Origin: Litsea cubeba | Taxonomy: Eukaryota; Streptophyta; Magnoliopsida; Laurales; Lauraceae | Reading direction: 5' to 3' | Length of the DNA stretch: 64,000 nucleotides | Assembly (NCBI GenBank): GCA_012931725.1 | Contig: CM022949.1 | Span: forward strand, 32,024,274 to 32,088,273 | The notes under the pieces: generated by a model | Told to the model about the DNA's origin: nothing | The model's database searches: none | Seen by the model: the letters and a program-made list of their open reading frames with translations, nothing else | Made by a program: the position numbers and the translations under genes | Part shown: in pieces, positions 47,301-59,456 of the stretch | How the letters are laid out: each line of letters opens with the position of its first letter | How positions within the stretch are numbered: position 1 is the first letter of the stretch

Positions 47301-48665
47301 TGAACTGGAAAATTTTGAGTTTTTATTAGGCATGGTTATTTGGCATGATATTTTGTTGAAAATTAACTTAGTCAGCAAAAAATTACGATCTAAAGATATG
47401 TGCATTGATGTTGCTTTAAAAAATTTGGAGGGGCTTATTTCTTTTTTTGAGAATTATAGGGAAAATGAATTTGCATCTGCTATGATTGAAGCTAAAACTA
47501 TTGCTTGTGATATGGGGATTGAACCCGAATTTCCTAAAAAATGTCAAAGTCATAGAAAGAAACAATTTGATGAGAATGCTAAAGAAGAGACAATACAATC
47601 AGTTGAAGAATCATTTAGAGTCAATTATTTCATATGTGTAGTGGATATGGCTCTTTCTTCATTAAGAAGTAGATTTGAACAAATGCAAACATATGAAGGT
47701 ATTTTTGGGTTCTTGTTTAATTCAAAGAAGTTAACTTCATTGGGTGATGATGAATTGAAAAATTATTGTGTGAACCTTGAAACTACTTTAAGAAATGGTG
47801 AATCTTCTGATGTTGATGCAAGTGATTTTTTTTTCAGAGTTACAGGTGCTGCAATTTCTTTTACCAGCAGAAGTAAACACAACATTTGAAATTGTAGAGT
47901 TTGTAAAAGATATGGACTGTTTTCCAAATATTTTGATTGCCTATAGAATACTATTGACTATACCTGTGACTGTAGCATCTGCAGAAAGAAGCTTTTCTAA
48001 ATTAAAATTATTGAAATCTTACTTGAGATCTACCATGTCACAAGAAAGGTTAAATGGGCTAGCAATCTTATCCATTGAAAATGAGATGTTAGAAAATCTT
48101 GAATTTGAAAGCATAATTGAGGATTTTGCTTCTCAAAATTAAATGCAAGAAGAAAATCATTTCAATAATACTTTTTTAGTTGTGATTTTGTTTTTCACCT
48201 TATCTTGTAGATGGTGATGCTGTTGTTTTGCTTTGACCATTCATGATGCAAAGAGATTTCAAGTAGGTTGATGTTCTTTGCTTTGGCTATTGAGGATGCA
48301 AAGACATTTTTGTTTTGCTGGTTGCTGAAGATGCAAGGAGATTTCAAGTATGATGGATATGTTTGCTTTGGCTATTGAAGATGCAAAGAAATTTTTATTT
48401 TGTTGGTTGCTTATTGCTATATGAAAAAGAACTATTGAATTGTTAAAACTTACAAGTATTTGTCTTGTTTATACATTATAGCATTTTATTTTGAATGTTT
48501 ATATATTGAAGTTTGAATTTATATACTTTGAATGTTAAAATTTTAGTTAATTTTGACAAGTTAGATATTGGTTGAAAAATGAATAAGGCCATCACTAAGT
48601 TTATATATATAGAGGCCTAATTTTTACTCTTGCCCTGGGCCCTGAAAAATTCAGAACCGGCCCTG
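44382..48665 (+). mobile_element. hAT-superfamily DNA transposon with 8-bp target-site duplication
   Basis: The ends are GAGGGCCGGCCCTGG (44382) and ...AACCGGCCCTG (48665), inverted repeats of the type CAGGGCCGG. The duplication CTAATGAT is exact at 44374-44381 and 48666-48673. The element is 4,284 bp and carries a broken transposase gene (45579-48142). The 5' 1.1 kb is GC-rich and unlike the AT-rich coding part. The 3' part (48180-48420) has a repeated gctttggctattgaagatgc phrase. Confidence 0.93.
45579..48142 (+). pseudogene. hAT transposase (TTF-type zinc finger, DUF4371-like core, hAT dimerisation domain)
   Basis: Starts MFPKKQPSGSQKRKRKRDRE, a basic N-terminus. A TTF-type finger region follows at about 46130-46300 (RKWLVYSKELDQVFCFCCKL...EHITNMSSW). 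The RNase H-like core has ILDCTPDSSHKEQMTLIIRC (about 46700), GQGYDNGSNMKG (about 46905) and HSLNLI (about 47005). It ends with the dimerisation region PVTVASAERSFSKLKLLKSY (about 47965). Lesions: in-frame TAA 45801, A10 run at 46337-46346, TAG 46369, a shift at about 46470-46500, a T6 run at 47056 and a T9 run at 47826. Several shifts are in homopolymers. The protein resembles the plant TTF-finger/ZMYM1-like hAT group. Confidence 0.9.
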
Positions 48666-48673
48666 CTAATGAT

Positions 48674-49049
48674 AGTCACTTTTTTTTTTGTTAAGCTTAA
48701 AATATATAGTTGTATTGAAATAAAGATAAATCTATGATGAAGTGAAGCAAAATATGGACCATGTTGATAAGAGAGACCTGATTTATTTTGATTGATTGCA
48801 GCAAACCAAATGATGTCAACGGGGCATAAAGACCCACAAAATCAGAGGTTAGTTATATTATTACAAGTTTAATGAGGTGTTTGGAAATCATATATTTTTA
48901 AAGATTTTGCTATATTATATCTTAGTTTAGGATATAATCTACCCACCTAAAAACTAGGTGTTTGGATAACTTAGAAGGTATTCTATAATATCTTACTTTC
49001 TTACAAAAACCTTCATGTTATAATATTAAACTATATGCTGTATAAAATA
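48674..49049. other. Spacer between hAT and Helitron, no gene seen
   Basis: AT-rich; repeated aggtgtttgga(a/t)a words at about 48876 and 48956. No domain recognised. Confidence 0.5.
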
Positions 49050-50552
49050 ATTATATTATTATAATATTAAAGCAAAGGGAGAGGTGGGTTGTGAGGGGTG
49101 CCACATCATCCCTAAAAAGTCTCTCCTTTCTGAAAAATACTTATAAAATCACATAGAGCTTTGGGTGTGAGAGGTAGGCTGTGAGGGGTGCCACGTCATT
49201 CTTAAAAAGTCTCTCATTTCAAAGAAATATATAAAAAAAGTGGGCCACCACGCTCATCTAAAATAAATCTCCTCCTTAAATCTCCATTTCAATTATCTTC
49301 TCCAAATCACCTCCCTAAATCTCACCATTTCATTCAAAAAAATTTATAAAGATAACAAACTCACATCTTTATCATATCTCCTAAAATTTCTCTAAATAAC
49401 TTCTTCCATCCTTATCACACATATCATTTCTCCACTTCTATCAAGAAGTTGATAATACCGTGGGATATTTCTTTCAAGTTAAAAGATCAGACAAACAAGA
49501 CCACCTTTAAACACATCATGATGTACCTTAATGAATTAGGATAAGAAGCTCACTTTTAAATATTACATCATGTGACCCCACCAATGCTCCTTGGAACACC
49601 ACATCAACAAGGGCCTACTGACCAAATATTCAATTGGACACACCTTTAGATATTTGGATATGGACATATCTTTAGATGTTACATAATGTGACCCCACTAA
49701 GGATCCTCGGAATGACACATCAGCACGGTCCCACTGTCCAATTGGACACACCTTGAAGGAATTAGGATATGAGGCCCACCGTTAGATGTTACATCATGTG
49801 ACCCCACCAAGTTATTTTTTCTTTTTTATTAAAGTTATAAATATAATAAATAGAAACTACTTATTTATTTCTATAAAATCTGTTCTTTTTCGATAATGTC
49901 TCAAAAAAGAATAACACATTTCATTATATTTTTTTGAGCCCGGGCACCATACCTCTCCATTTAATTCTATAAGCTTACGCTTGTGGGGCCCACCCTTGGT
50001 CCATCCAAATGGACCAAACACACGACCTCCCTAAATTGTACATGTCCACTAGCTTTTTGTCAGATTCGGATTTACTGGACCGTTGGATCGACTGTGTACC
50101 AATTCGAATTGATTGTTGACCATTATACTTTTGGGGCTAGATGGAGATGGTAGAAACCACGGTTGAGACTAAATTTTTGCAAAGAGAAGGGTCAAACTGA
50201 GTCCTTGAAATCCCCACATCACCACCCCCATGTGGGTCGCCAGGTAGGCCCCACCACAAACTTGAGCTTACCTTAAACTAAGCTTTAGCTTGGGAGAGCA
50301 GTCCCAATATAGACACACATTCATACTTCTGTAATGGTCAATGCCTTTAAATTCAAGAGGGCATTATGTTATGTAAGTTTACTTCTCATTTTATATTTAT
50401 TTTCATCACATGTTAAAAGATTCTAATATTCAAAGATAAAAAATTTCTTTCTTTTAGACTTATTTTATCTTAATAATATTTTAAAATAATTCTTGAATTT
50501 CTAATATATTTTTACTTTTGGCCCGGGGCTTAGCACGGGCGTTTGGTGCTAG
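49050..50552 (+). mobile_element. Non-autonomous Helitron (3' end clear, 5' end approximate)
   Basis: The 3' end is a hairpin GCCCG(50521)...CGGGC(50540), then 8 nt and CTAG (50549-50552) followed by T, the standard Helitron terminus. The 5' end is probably near ttataatattaaagcaaagg (about 49055), which resembles Helitron left ends, but the usual TC is not obvious. The inside holds two copies of a tgtgaggggtgccac(a/g)tcat block (49091 and 49180) and the tandem repeat below. No Rep/Hel ORF, so non-autonomous. Confidence 0.7.
49555..49805. repeat. Imperfect tandem repeats, unit about 115-120 bp, within the Helitron
   Basis: Recurring order: gttacatcatgtgaccccac, then gct(c/-)ctt/gatcctcggaa, then acacatcagcac, then ccaattggacacacctt. 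Two nearly full copies and a partial third lie between 49555 and 49805. Confidence 0.65.
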
Positions 50553-51330
50553 TATTTCATTAAGACAATAACCAAAACAAGGGTTTGGCCCATTGCATTT
50601 TTTTTTTAATATTGATGGTTTCTATAGGAATCCTATAATGACTCAATATTATTAGATGAGCCTTTTAGTGTTTATAAATTTTATGTGGGTCCCATAGCCC
50701 TGTCATAATTACATAATTTCTTTATTGATTACTAATATTAGGTGGCTCCTACAAATATCACATTAGGTAATTTCTACCACGATTGTCAACATTAAGTGGG
50801 TTCCGTACTACCAATTTTAGATGGGTCCCATACTAGTTACCAATATTGGATTGTATGACTAATTACTAGTTTGCCATCATTAAATGAGTCATATTGTTTA
50901 ATGACCCCCTCGTGATTACTATAATTAGCTTGGTTAGTGTGATGATTAACATCAAATGGGTTTTACATTTATTTCTCATAGATAGATTCCTCAATAATGT
51001 TCAACACTCATAGGGTTCTCCGTTATAATCACCATTGGATGTATTACATTATGGTTATTAACATTTGGTGGACCCACATTGATTAAATAATATTGCTCGT
51101 GGTTTTAACATTTAGGGCCCATTTGGATACATGCAGAATATAATATTTTTAGATTTAAATAATAGTAGAATCAAATATTGCAAAATATAATAGTGTAATA
51201 TTATAATATTGCAACATTGTCGCTATTTGGCATTTTTTCAAGAATGTAACAAATTTTAAACTGAGCTGTTTGATAGTTGCGGATGATTATAATATATGCT
51301 AAAACAAAGACATCACAGATTTTAGAGTCA
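50553..51330. other. Spacer with degenerate ttaccaatattaagtgggtcc-like words, no gene seen
   Basis: Phrases such as attactaatattaggtgg, ccaattttagatgggtccca and taccaatattgga recur every 40-60 bp across about 50600-51100, suggesting an old, eroded tandem array. A gggcccatttggataca segment at about 51115 resembles a MITE end. Confidence 0.4.
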
Positions 51331-51339
51331 AACAAATAA

Positions 51340-53605
51340 GAGTTTTTTACAAAAAGGCACCTATGTTTTCAGAAAACCCCAAATACCCCCTGTATTTGTT
51401 CCTTTTACTTATAGGTGCCTTGACTGACAATCCAACTAAAGAAGATGTAACAGACGTTCCCACTCTTTCTCTCCTTTTTTGTATTACCAATTTTACCCCT
51501 TGGATTTGTTGGAAAGCGAAAATGACTCTTTTAGCCCTCATATCTTTGTTTTTTAACCATCCAAGCGAGCTGGGACCCATTTTTCTTATTTTGTTTTTAA
51601 CCATTCAAAGGGGCTGGGCCCTTTTTTATTTTTTAACCATCCAAGGGGGGATGGGACTCATTTGTCCTTTTCTTTTGGGACCCATTTTTCTTTTTCCTTT
51701 TTGTTTATAATCATCCAAAGTGAATGAGACTTTTTTTTTTTAAAACCATTCAAGGGGGTTGAGACCCTTTTTTGAACCATTCAATGGGGCTTTTATTTTT
51801 GGTAACAATCCAAGGGGGCCGGGACCCATTACTTAGCTACTTGTTTCCAATGAAGAGATATGTCGAACATGTATAAATGAAAGTTAGGATCCCTTGAGGT
51901 TCAGAATTTTACTTATAGTAAAATGCCGAACATGTATAAATGCATAAAATATGCCTTTTCTCTTCTATTGATGCTAGATACATAGTTTGATTGTTGTCCG
52001 TCATTTTCTCTGTTTGTAACATAAATTACCCAGGAATCCTTACAATGCTTCTCACTTATATGTTGTTAAAGACGTATGAGCCAAGGATTATCACCCATCC
52101 TATGTGTCAATTTTGATGCCATCAAATACTACTATCACTACAGGTGGTGGAAGATGATCCTTAATTGGAATTAGATAGTGTGAAATAGCAGAATCCCAAT
52201 AGGGGACTGCACAACAGTTGTGGGCCCATGGGGTTCAAGGGGTATGGGTTGGTGAGAAGTTACTGATGTGATCTAGATGATTTGTGTCATATGCTATAGA
52301 TGCATTATCCTTATTCAAAATGTTGTCACATATTGTAAAGTGCTCTACAAACCCTTTTGATAAAAAAAATTTCATTGCCATTAAGAATTTTCAATATCGA
52401 TACTTGTCATAAAATGTTGAAAAAATTGTTAAAAATCACACAAATATTCATGGCCACATAATGAATAAATTTATCTACTCATCTTTTACTAAGTCAAAAT
52501 GGAGATGAAAATAGAAGTTTGTAGGATTCCCATTAGAAAGGTTTTTGCACAATAAAGATAACATGTGTTTATACCAAAAAAAAAAAAAAAAAAAAACGCT
52601 ATTGATATTAGTGCAGACTTCCACAATAGAAAGCAATAATAATAAAGGACATCCGCTAATATCTGTCATATGCTATATAAAAAGCGACTATCCTCCACGT
52701 CCCAAACATCACCATAAATAGCATCTTTGAGCGACTTTTCAAAATAATGAAGACATCATCAAAAATCTCCTTTTATGACAATGATAAAGAAAGATTTTCT
52801 TTAGTATTATCAAGAGAATCTTCTTTAAAGAAAAAAGAAAAAAAATGCTTTTAGAGGACCGTATGGCGGTTTAGACTGCCAATAAATTTTTCTTAAAGGC
52901 TCACTGCTTTCACTTTCATTGGGCAAAATGTAATAATCTCAATGTTTCAACATGGAACACTTTCAAACAGGCATGTGGTTTCGTAAGCTTTTACTTTTAG
53001 TGCTCCCTTTATGCATTTTCCTATGTACCTAGTTTTTTAAGATGCTTCTAAAATGGGCATTTTCATGTGTACCCGTGGGATTTCTGAAATGTGCATTTTT
53101 TCTATGTACACATAATCAAAAGCACTATAATGTTGCGGAATGTGAAATAAGATATGCAAGATATATAGGAGTAGAATCTATCTATGAGCACAAAACCCCT
53201 AACTCTAACACAAATCCATCTATGAGGAAAAAAAAGCATTAGTAGATGCCTCTTACCCATCTTCCACATTTGCTTCAGATGTGGACTTGAATCTATACTT
53301 TCCAAGGGCAGAATGATGAATCCGACGGAGAGAAATGGTCGAGTGATTTGATGAAGTTTTCCCCTACAATATGTTTCTTTCAGTTTCTTTAAAGAGAAGA
53401 AACCTAGAAAGAAAATGCCTTTTCAACTTTCAAGTAAATACAAGGGGCAACATGGGAAGATAAAAAGTATGAAATGAGAGCATTAACGTCTGTTACCTCT
53501 TCCTTAGTTGGACTGTCAGTCAAGGCACCTTTAAGTAAAAGGAACAAATACAGTGGAGTATTTGAGGTTTTCTAAAAATATAGGCGCTTTTTTGTAAAAA
53601 AACTC
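51340..53605. mobile_element. Mutator-like element (non-autonomous) with 9-bp target-site duplication
   Basis: The terminal arms, about 120 bp of strong match (about 170 bp with weaker match), start GAGTTTTTTACAAAAAGGC (51340) and end in the reverse complement at 53605. The arms share tgtatttgttccttttactt and ggtgccttgactgaca. The 9-bp duplication AACAAATAA is exact at 51331-51339 and 53606-53614, diagnostic for MULEs. Total 2,266 bp; no transposase ORF. The inside carries the minisatellite at 51550-51840 and AT-rich filler. Confidence 0.93.
51550..51840. repeat. Minisatellite of about 40-50 bp units inside the MULE
   Basis: Six or seven units of the form aaccatccaa(g)ggggctggga + cccatttttctttttt, with variable T length. 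Units begin near 51556, 51599, 51636, 51709, 51741, 51773 and 51807. Confidence 0.75.
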
Positions 53606-53759
53606 AACAAATAATCATATTCAAATTTATGGTTTGCCGTCAAAGTTCATAATAAAAGAAATCAAGACAATAATTACAATCCATGATAAGATTTTTATTG
53701 ATGCTCATGCCGATCTCTTAGCCTTCTAGTGTGAATGCTGTATTCATCCCACAAAGCAT

Positions 53760-54461
53760 TTACAATTGCTTCTCGCATTCTGTTGCCCTCCTGACGTTGC
53801 TCATCCGTGCTATAATCATCATTTGGTTCATTGATATCCTCCTGTTCAGAGGACTGATTCTCATATTGAAGGTCATACGCTTCAAATATCCAATTTCACC
53901 GTTAGAGTGGATGTGAATGAAATTGCGTAAGGTGCAACATGCAATTGTTACATCCGTAACCGTGTCAAATGAATGAGAAGAAGTGTTCTTCAATATTGGA
54001 AAACAATTTTTTATTACACCGAAAACACGCTCAATTGCATTCCATAAGGAAGAATGGCGAAGGTTGAATAGTTCTTTGGCATCTTGTGGGCCTATACTTC
54101 CACGAACAAACTCTCTCAAATGATATCGCACTCTTCGATATGGGGCAATGTAATTAGGAGTATTTCCATATCTAGCATCAACTAGATAATATTTACCTAA
54201 TGAAATACAAGTAAGATTTTGATTAATAAATCAATGGGATTATTTGATCGAAACAAAATAAAATTACATGCCTCGTGGTACTTTAAAGTCATCTTTCTCT
54301 GTAGCCCTTAAAACAACAGCGTCAGATACTGAGCCCTTCCATCTTTCATCTCCTAAAAGTTGTTTCAAGTGGTGCCTAATCAACTGGATAGAATTTGGTC
54401 CATCATCAATTGAAACTGGCATAGTGATTTTGGGTGGCTTGGATTCACAAATGGTCCACAA
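53760..54461 (-). pseudogene. PIF/Harbinger transposase fragment (DDE_Tnp_4 type)
   Basis: The C-terminal exon (54197 down to 53760) reads KYYLVDARYGN, NYIAPYRRVRYHLREF, then NLRHSSLWNAIERVFGVIKN and CFPIL, the D and E region of Harbinger/HARBI1-like nucleases. The preceding exon (about 54461-54271) ends WKGSVSDAVVLRATEKDDF + KVPRG. The intron between (54198-54270) has acceptor ttcattag and an apparent GC donor (gag|gcatgt). The N-terminal half and the element's ends were not found. The tail from about 53870 down loses similarity. Confidence 0.85.
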
Positions 54462-55184
54462 CGATGGATTATTGGGTTGGCCTAACTCAATTAAATGACA
54501 ATATTAATCACAAAAATGAGTCATTATCATAATAATAACCTAAGGAGTTTATAACACAGTGTAGGGTCTGAACTATGAAGGCTTTCCTTTTAACCCTCTC
54601 TTGTTAAAATATTAAATTAATTTAAATGCCATGCTGTTTTGTCAAATGTGTTGTGTTTTAATAATCATTTGTTAAATGGGTTATTTGAAGAAGTCACTCT
54701 ACGTTGTATCTGATAATATAGCTACTAAAGCAGGTGTACTCATATGTCATCATGATCTAGCTCTTGATGAAACAACCGATATTTAAAGTTTTTTTATACT
54801 CTTAAGCCCTTAAAGTTTAAAATCAATGTAAGACTTCTTCCACTAATTTCAGTTTTGAAGTATGAACAACATCCACAGTTTAAAAGTTTCCACTTATGGT
54901 TATCCAGACTAATAAAAAACAGCATAAAATGATCATCACAACCCTGATGTTGCAGGTTCAAATAATGTTTCAATTCTCCAAAAAAAGAAATCTCTAAAAA
55001 ATAAGTTTCATATCCATGACAGGATTCTAACGAAGACCACAGGTACATTCTTTGGGATATGGAATGGAAGCCCAACCTATCAGCAAAAGAAATGATAAAT
55101 TAACTCAACCTAGCTCTGTGCTATCTAGATCTCCTTCAGAAGCTCTCTTCTGTTTTCTCTTTTTTACTTCTCTCTTATTACTAA
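54462..55184. other. Spacer before Copia D, no gene seen
   Basis: AT-rich; only short frames without recognisable domains. It may include parts of the Harbinger element that can no longer be recognised. Confidence 0.45.
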
Positions 55185-55394
55185 TGTTAGCATAACTGAA
55201 GATAAGGATCAACTGAGTGCAGCTGTAGCTAAGGATGATAGATATACCCAGACTGATTGTTTGAAACTTAAATAATACTTATCCTTATCTTGTATACAGC
55301 TGATGTAATCTGTAACTTCTCTTTTATATATAATACAATAGAACCCTCTCTCATAAAATAATAAAAGAGAGAGAGAAAGAACAACTTTCAAACA
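55185..55394 (+). repeat. 5' LTR of Copia D
   Basis: TG...CA ends, 210 bp. It has a TATA-like ttttatatataatac (about 55322) and a ga-rich 3' part. The left 5-bp duplication candidate is actaa (55180-55184); its partner is outside the window. Confidence 0.8.
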
Positions 55395-55557
55395 TGGTAT
55401 CAGAGCCTTCAAGAGTGACGTCGTTTCTAGTCATCTCTCTCTCTTAGTTGCCATCTGTGCCACTTGCACACTCATTGCTATGGTTTTTGCTTACTGTGAC
55501 ACAGTCATCACTGCTGTGACACGTTCATCACTGCTGTGGTATTTTACTATTGCTGTT

Positions 55558-55951
55558 ATGGCTTTCTCCACCGGTGCTACTTCCCCTTCATTTATTATTT
55601 CCAATATTTCAAATCTTGTATCCATCAAACTGGATCGCAATAATTTCCTGCTATGGCGATCATAGTTCAAGCCGCTCCTTCTGAGTCATGATCTGATGGG
55701 ATATATTGATGGCTCGAACCCGTGTCTAGAAAAGTTTCTACTGGATAAAGATAACAAAATCTCTACAATAGTCAATCCTTCCTTTGTTGAGTGGAATAGG
55801 CAGGATCATAATCTTCTCAGTTGGCTACGCACAACACTTTCTGAGCATGTGCTCTCTCAAGTTGTTCGGTTGCGCACTTCACAAGCTATATGGATAGCCA
55901 TAGAGCAATGTTTTGCTTCTCTCTCTCGCACTCACACAATTGAACTGAAGC
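55558..55951 (+). pseudogene. Copia D gag, first part
   Basis: Starts MAFSTGATSPSFIISNISNL, then SIKLDRNNFLLWRS and a premature TAG (about 55663-55665). It then continues in frame with SHDLMGYIDGSNPCLEKFLL, NLLSWLRTTLSEHVLSQVV and IWIAIEQCFASLSRTHTIELK. This is the plant Copia gag (UBN2-type) fold. It stops at the insertion site. The TAG is consistent with a single C-to-T change of a glutamine codon. Confidence 0.88.
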
Positions 55952-57968
55952 TGATCGGACCCCAAGTGTAGGGTGCGATTGTAGTAATAAAACTGGTGAG
56001 ACCAGGTCGATCCACAGGGAGCAATGTAAACTAAGGTTCCTTCTCAACTTGTACCTGCCCTAAATTAAAAATCTAAATCTAGCCTAAAAACTAAAAAATT
56101 ACAACCATCATTCTTACTTTCCAAAAATTAAATTAATTACAATCCAATGAAAAGGAAACTTCCTAAATCTAAGAATCCTAAACTAAAAACTAAAATTGCT
56201 ACAAAAGAACAAACAAGTTAGAACATCATGAATAAAAAGTACCAAAATTAAAAATAAGAAACTCCACTAGAAACAAAAGAAACCTAAGTTAGAAAGTTAG
56301 TAATGCAATACATGCCATGCTATCTAGTTCCAAACACAAACTTTGCAAAAATAGACATAAAATTGAATTGATCATAAAAATAAAGACAATAAATAAAAGT
56401 TCAAGAATTTAAATGTGTGGTGAAAACAAGAATTTAAATGTGTGGTTGAACATAAATTTAAATGTGTGGAAGAACATAAATTTTTAATGTGTGGAAGAAC
56501 ATAAATTTAAATGTGTGGAAGTGTATTCTTCTCTTTCAAAATTCTTTTCTAAGCGGGGTCATAATTTGAATCATGCTCTTAGGGCTTTTGGGTCGTCAAT
56601 CCAAATACCAACAAGAAAAGAAACATAAAACAAGCACCAATCACCCAAGGATAAGAAAGAAAATTGAAAAGAGAAAGCAATACTTTTACTAATATGCAAA
56701 GTCTTACATAAGATAAAAAAAATAAACCAAGACAATTACATACTAGGATGAGAAGCCTCTTCTAGATGAAAAACCCAAGGGTGTAGTGTGATTTCTAGGC
56801 CAAATCTCCTTGAGGACTTCAATGGAGAGAAAGAGAGAGGAAGAAGATGGAGTGTAGTAGTAATTCTAGAGAGAGCTGGTCTATCTTCCCATAGGAGGAG
56901 AGGGATGCTTATGCCTTCAATTTATAGATTTTTGCTCCCTTTCTTTCCTTCTTTGTTCCAAGCTTATAGCATGCAATCTTGTTTGTATGGCAAGTCCTTT
57001 CCTTGGCCAACAAGTCTTCAAAGAAATAGCAAGGTAAGTGAGAGATTCTTGGTGCTTTCCAAGTGCAAAAGTGCAATCCCGAGTAGAAATTACAGCACTA
57101 ACTTCCAGAGGCCATATCATCCTCATTTTAGCTCCGATTGACACAATCTTGGATTCTAAAGATATCTACTCGAAAAGAGCTTTCCAACGGTGTATGAATT
57201 GCATCAATCCGACGATTGGATTAAGAGTTATAACCATTTTAATCTTGCTGCCCCTGAAAAATCCAAGAATAGTTGTGCACTTATGGAATGCTACTTGTGC
57301 AATGGGGTGTGTGGGACCCATGTGGACGTCCAAAGGGATCTTGTGGATCTTTCTTTCCTTGTTTCTTGACTCTCCTTCCATCTTTAGTTTGCTTCCAAGC
57401 TTCTTTGATTGACTAGTCAACTCTTCTAGCACACTTTCCTTTCTTAAATTTCTTTCTTGATTTTTGAGTTTTCAAACTTAGTAAGAATCAGATCTTACCA
57501 AATCTGAAGTTTCCTTTCTTGATCTTGAGATCACAAATCTAGCTTTCATTGTTGACTTTTCAAACTCTCCAAAAATACCAAGATATGTGGATCCACTATG
57601 AAAGATGTCCTACCCTTGATCTCTCTCAAATTTCACCAATGTGGGTCCCATTCTTGATTTCTCCTACACAAATTAAAACAAATGGATTCAAGAATAATTA
57701 TATGTAAGGAATTTAAATGGACGATGCATGGGACCCTACTTGATGCACCCAAAATAACCGACTTTTCAAAAATAAATCTCCAAAAACGACAGGTTTCATG
57801 AATTTATGCAAAAAGTGCGATTTTTTAGCAAATTACGCATGAATGCACTGCAATGGACCCTAAATGCATAAAAACATGATTTGACACTAAATAAAGCTCT
57901 TTAATATTAATAAACCCTTAAATTGGTCCAAAATGTGTATGAAAATGTATGCTTTTGAGGACTCATCA
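55952..57968 (-). repeat. 3' LTR of the nested LTR element
   Basis: 2,017 bp. It contains three to four aatttaaatgtgtgg(a/t) repeats (about 56408-56520). Relative to its partner it has about 40 extra bases at about 56993-57032, bounded by caag on both sides. Confidence 0.93.
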
Positions 57969-59456
57969 CACCCCCACACTAGCATTTTGCTAGTCCCTAG
58001 CAAAAACTGCGAAAAACATGAGGCTTTCATCCTTACTTAATCTAAAACTAATTTAACAAAACTAACTAAAAATGAATGCAACGCCACTTTCGCTGGCACT
58101 CTCGACTGCATTTAGCGTATGCAGTAAGCCATTAAACCCCTAGGTTCCCCCTAGTGGACGAGTTGTGTCTCGTGAGGGTTTGCAGTGAATTTACCCACAA
58201 AATTCTATTTTTTTTTCTTTTTTTTTTTTAATATCAATAAGGAATCCTAGTAGAAACCTAACAAAAACAAAGGATCTTTTTCAAAAGAAGATTTACAAAC
58301 ACCGGATATTCTTGATTATCGAGATTTTCAAAGCAAAGGCAAATTTGAAACTCGGTTCACAAATCCCATCTTTTGGTCCGAAATTCTCGAATTCATGATA
58401 AATTGATCGTGCACGGTGAAATAGTGTGTATATGTAAAAACACATAAGCTTCAAATGATTTGCCCAGATTTCCGTGAAAACAATTTTCAATCTAAAATTC
58501 TGGGCCACCTAACCTTAGCAAAGAAAAACAATGTTCCTCTCAAGGCAACCATGACGGCTTTCGCACTACTATTTTTTTTTTTAACACACAAGTGACTGTG
58601 CAATGCCTAGGTTCCTTAAGCTTTCTAATTAACCCATGTAACGAGCTTTAGGCCAATGACTCCCAAAATAGATGTCTTTAGGGCACTAGGTATGTAAATA
58701 CCCCTACGAACTTACTGGCTCGGGTTAAAAAGGCTCTGAACCCAAACTAGTCACACAACTTTTTATTCTTTTCAAGACTAAACACTTTTTTTTCTCTTTT
58801 TTTTTTACGGTCTCCAACAATAGGCAACCCTTTTCATGTGCCCGCATTAATTCACTAGCTTTGTGGCAAACAAAACCAGATGAACCAGGAAACTGTGAAA
58901 CTAAGGGTCAGTTTTCGATCATATTTTCAATCCAATTGTCAAAGAAAAACGGAAATCATGGCTTGGCATTCAAAAACTTTGAAAACATATACAGACTGTG
59001 TGAAAGTGAGGGATCAAAATTCAGCACTTTTCCAAAAATCCTTTCCATAAACAAAATAGTAAACCATTGTTCTCTTTCTTTGCCCAAAGCACCAAAAATT
59101 CCAAAGTCCAAGGTATCTTTGTTTCATAAAATCCTCTCGAAATTTCTTTTTTTTTTTTTTTTCAAAACCTAAAAATCAAGAACAAATTGTGTAATACTAT
59201 TGTCTAAAGATGGACAAGTGTGCTTGTTCCCACCCCCCAACCTAGCATGAACATCGTCCTCGATGTTATGCATGCGGTGCAAAAGTAAATATAACATGAG
59301 GAAAATAAATGACAAGAGGGTAAAGGGGAAGAAGTCACCTGAAGATGCAGCTTTTTCGATCTCTGTCCATGGTGAGACAAAACAAAGAAAACAAAAGGGA
59401 AAGAAGCTACTCTACTAACAGAAAAGAAAAATCTACAATAAAAAGAAAGAAAAATC

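Noticed and set aside
56788..57412. Open frames present in both copies of the 2-kb LTR (also 62617-63202)
   Set aside because: They lie within LTRs, are changed by the 40-bp indel between copies, and have no domain.
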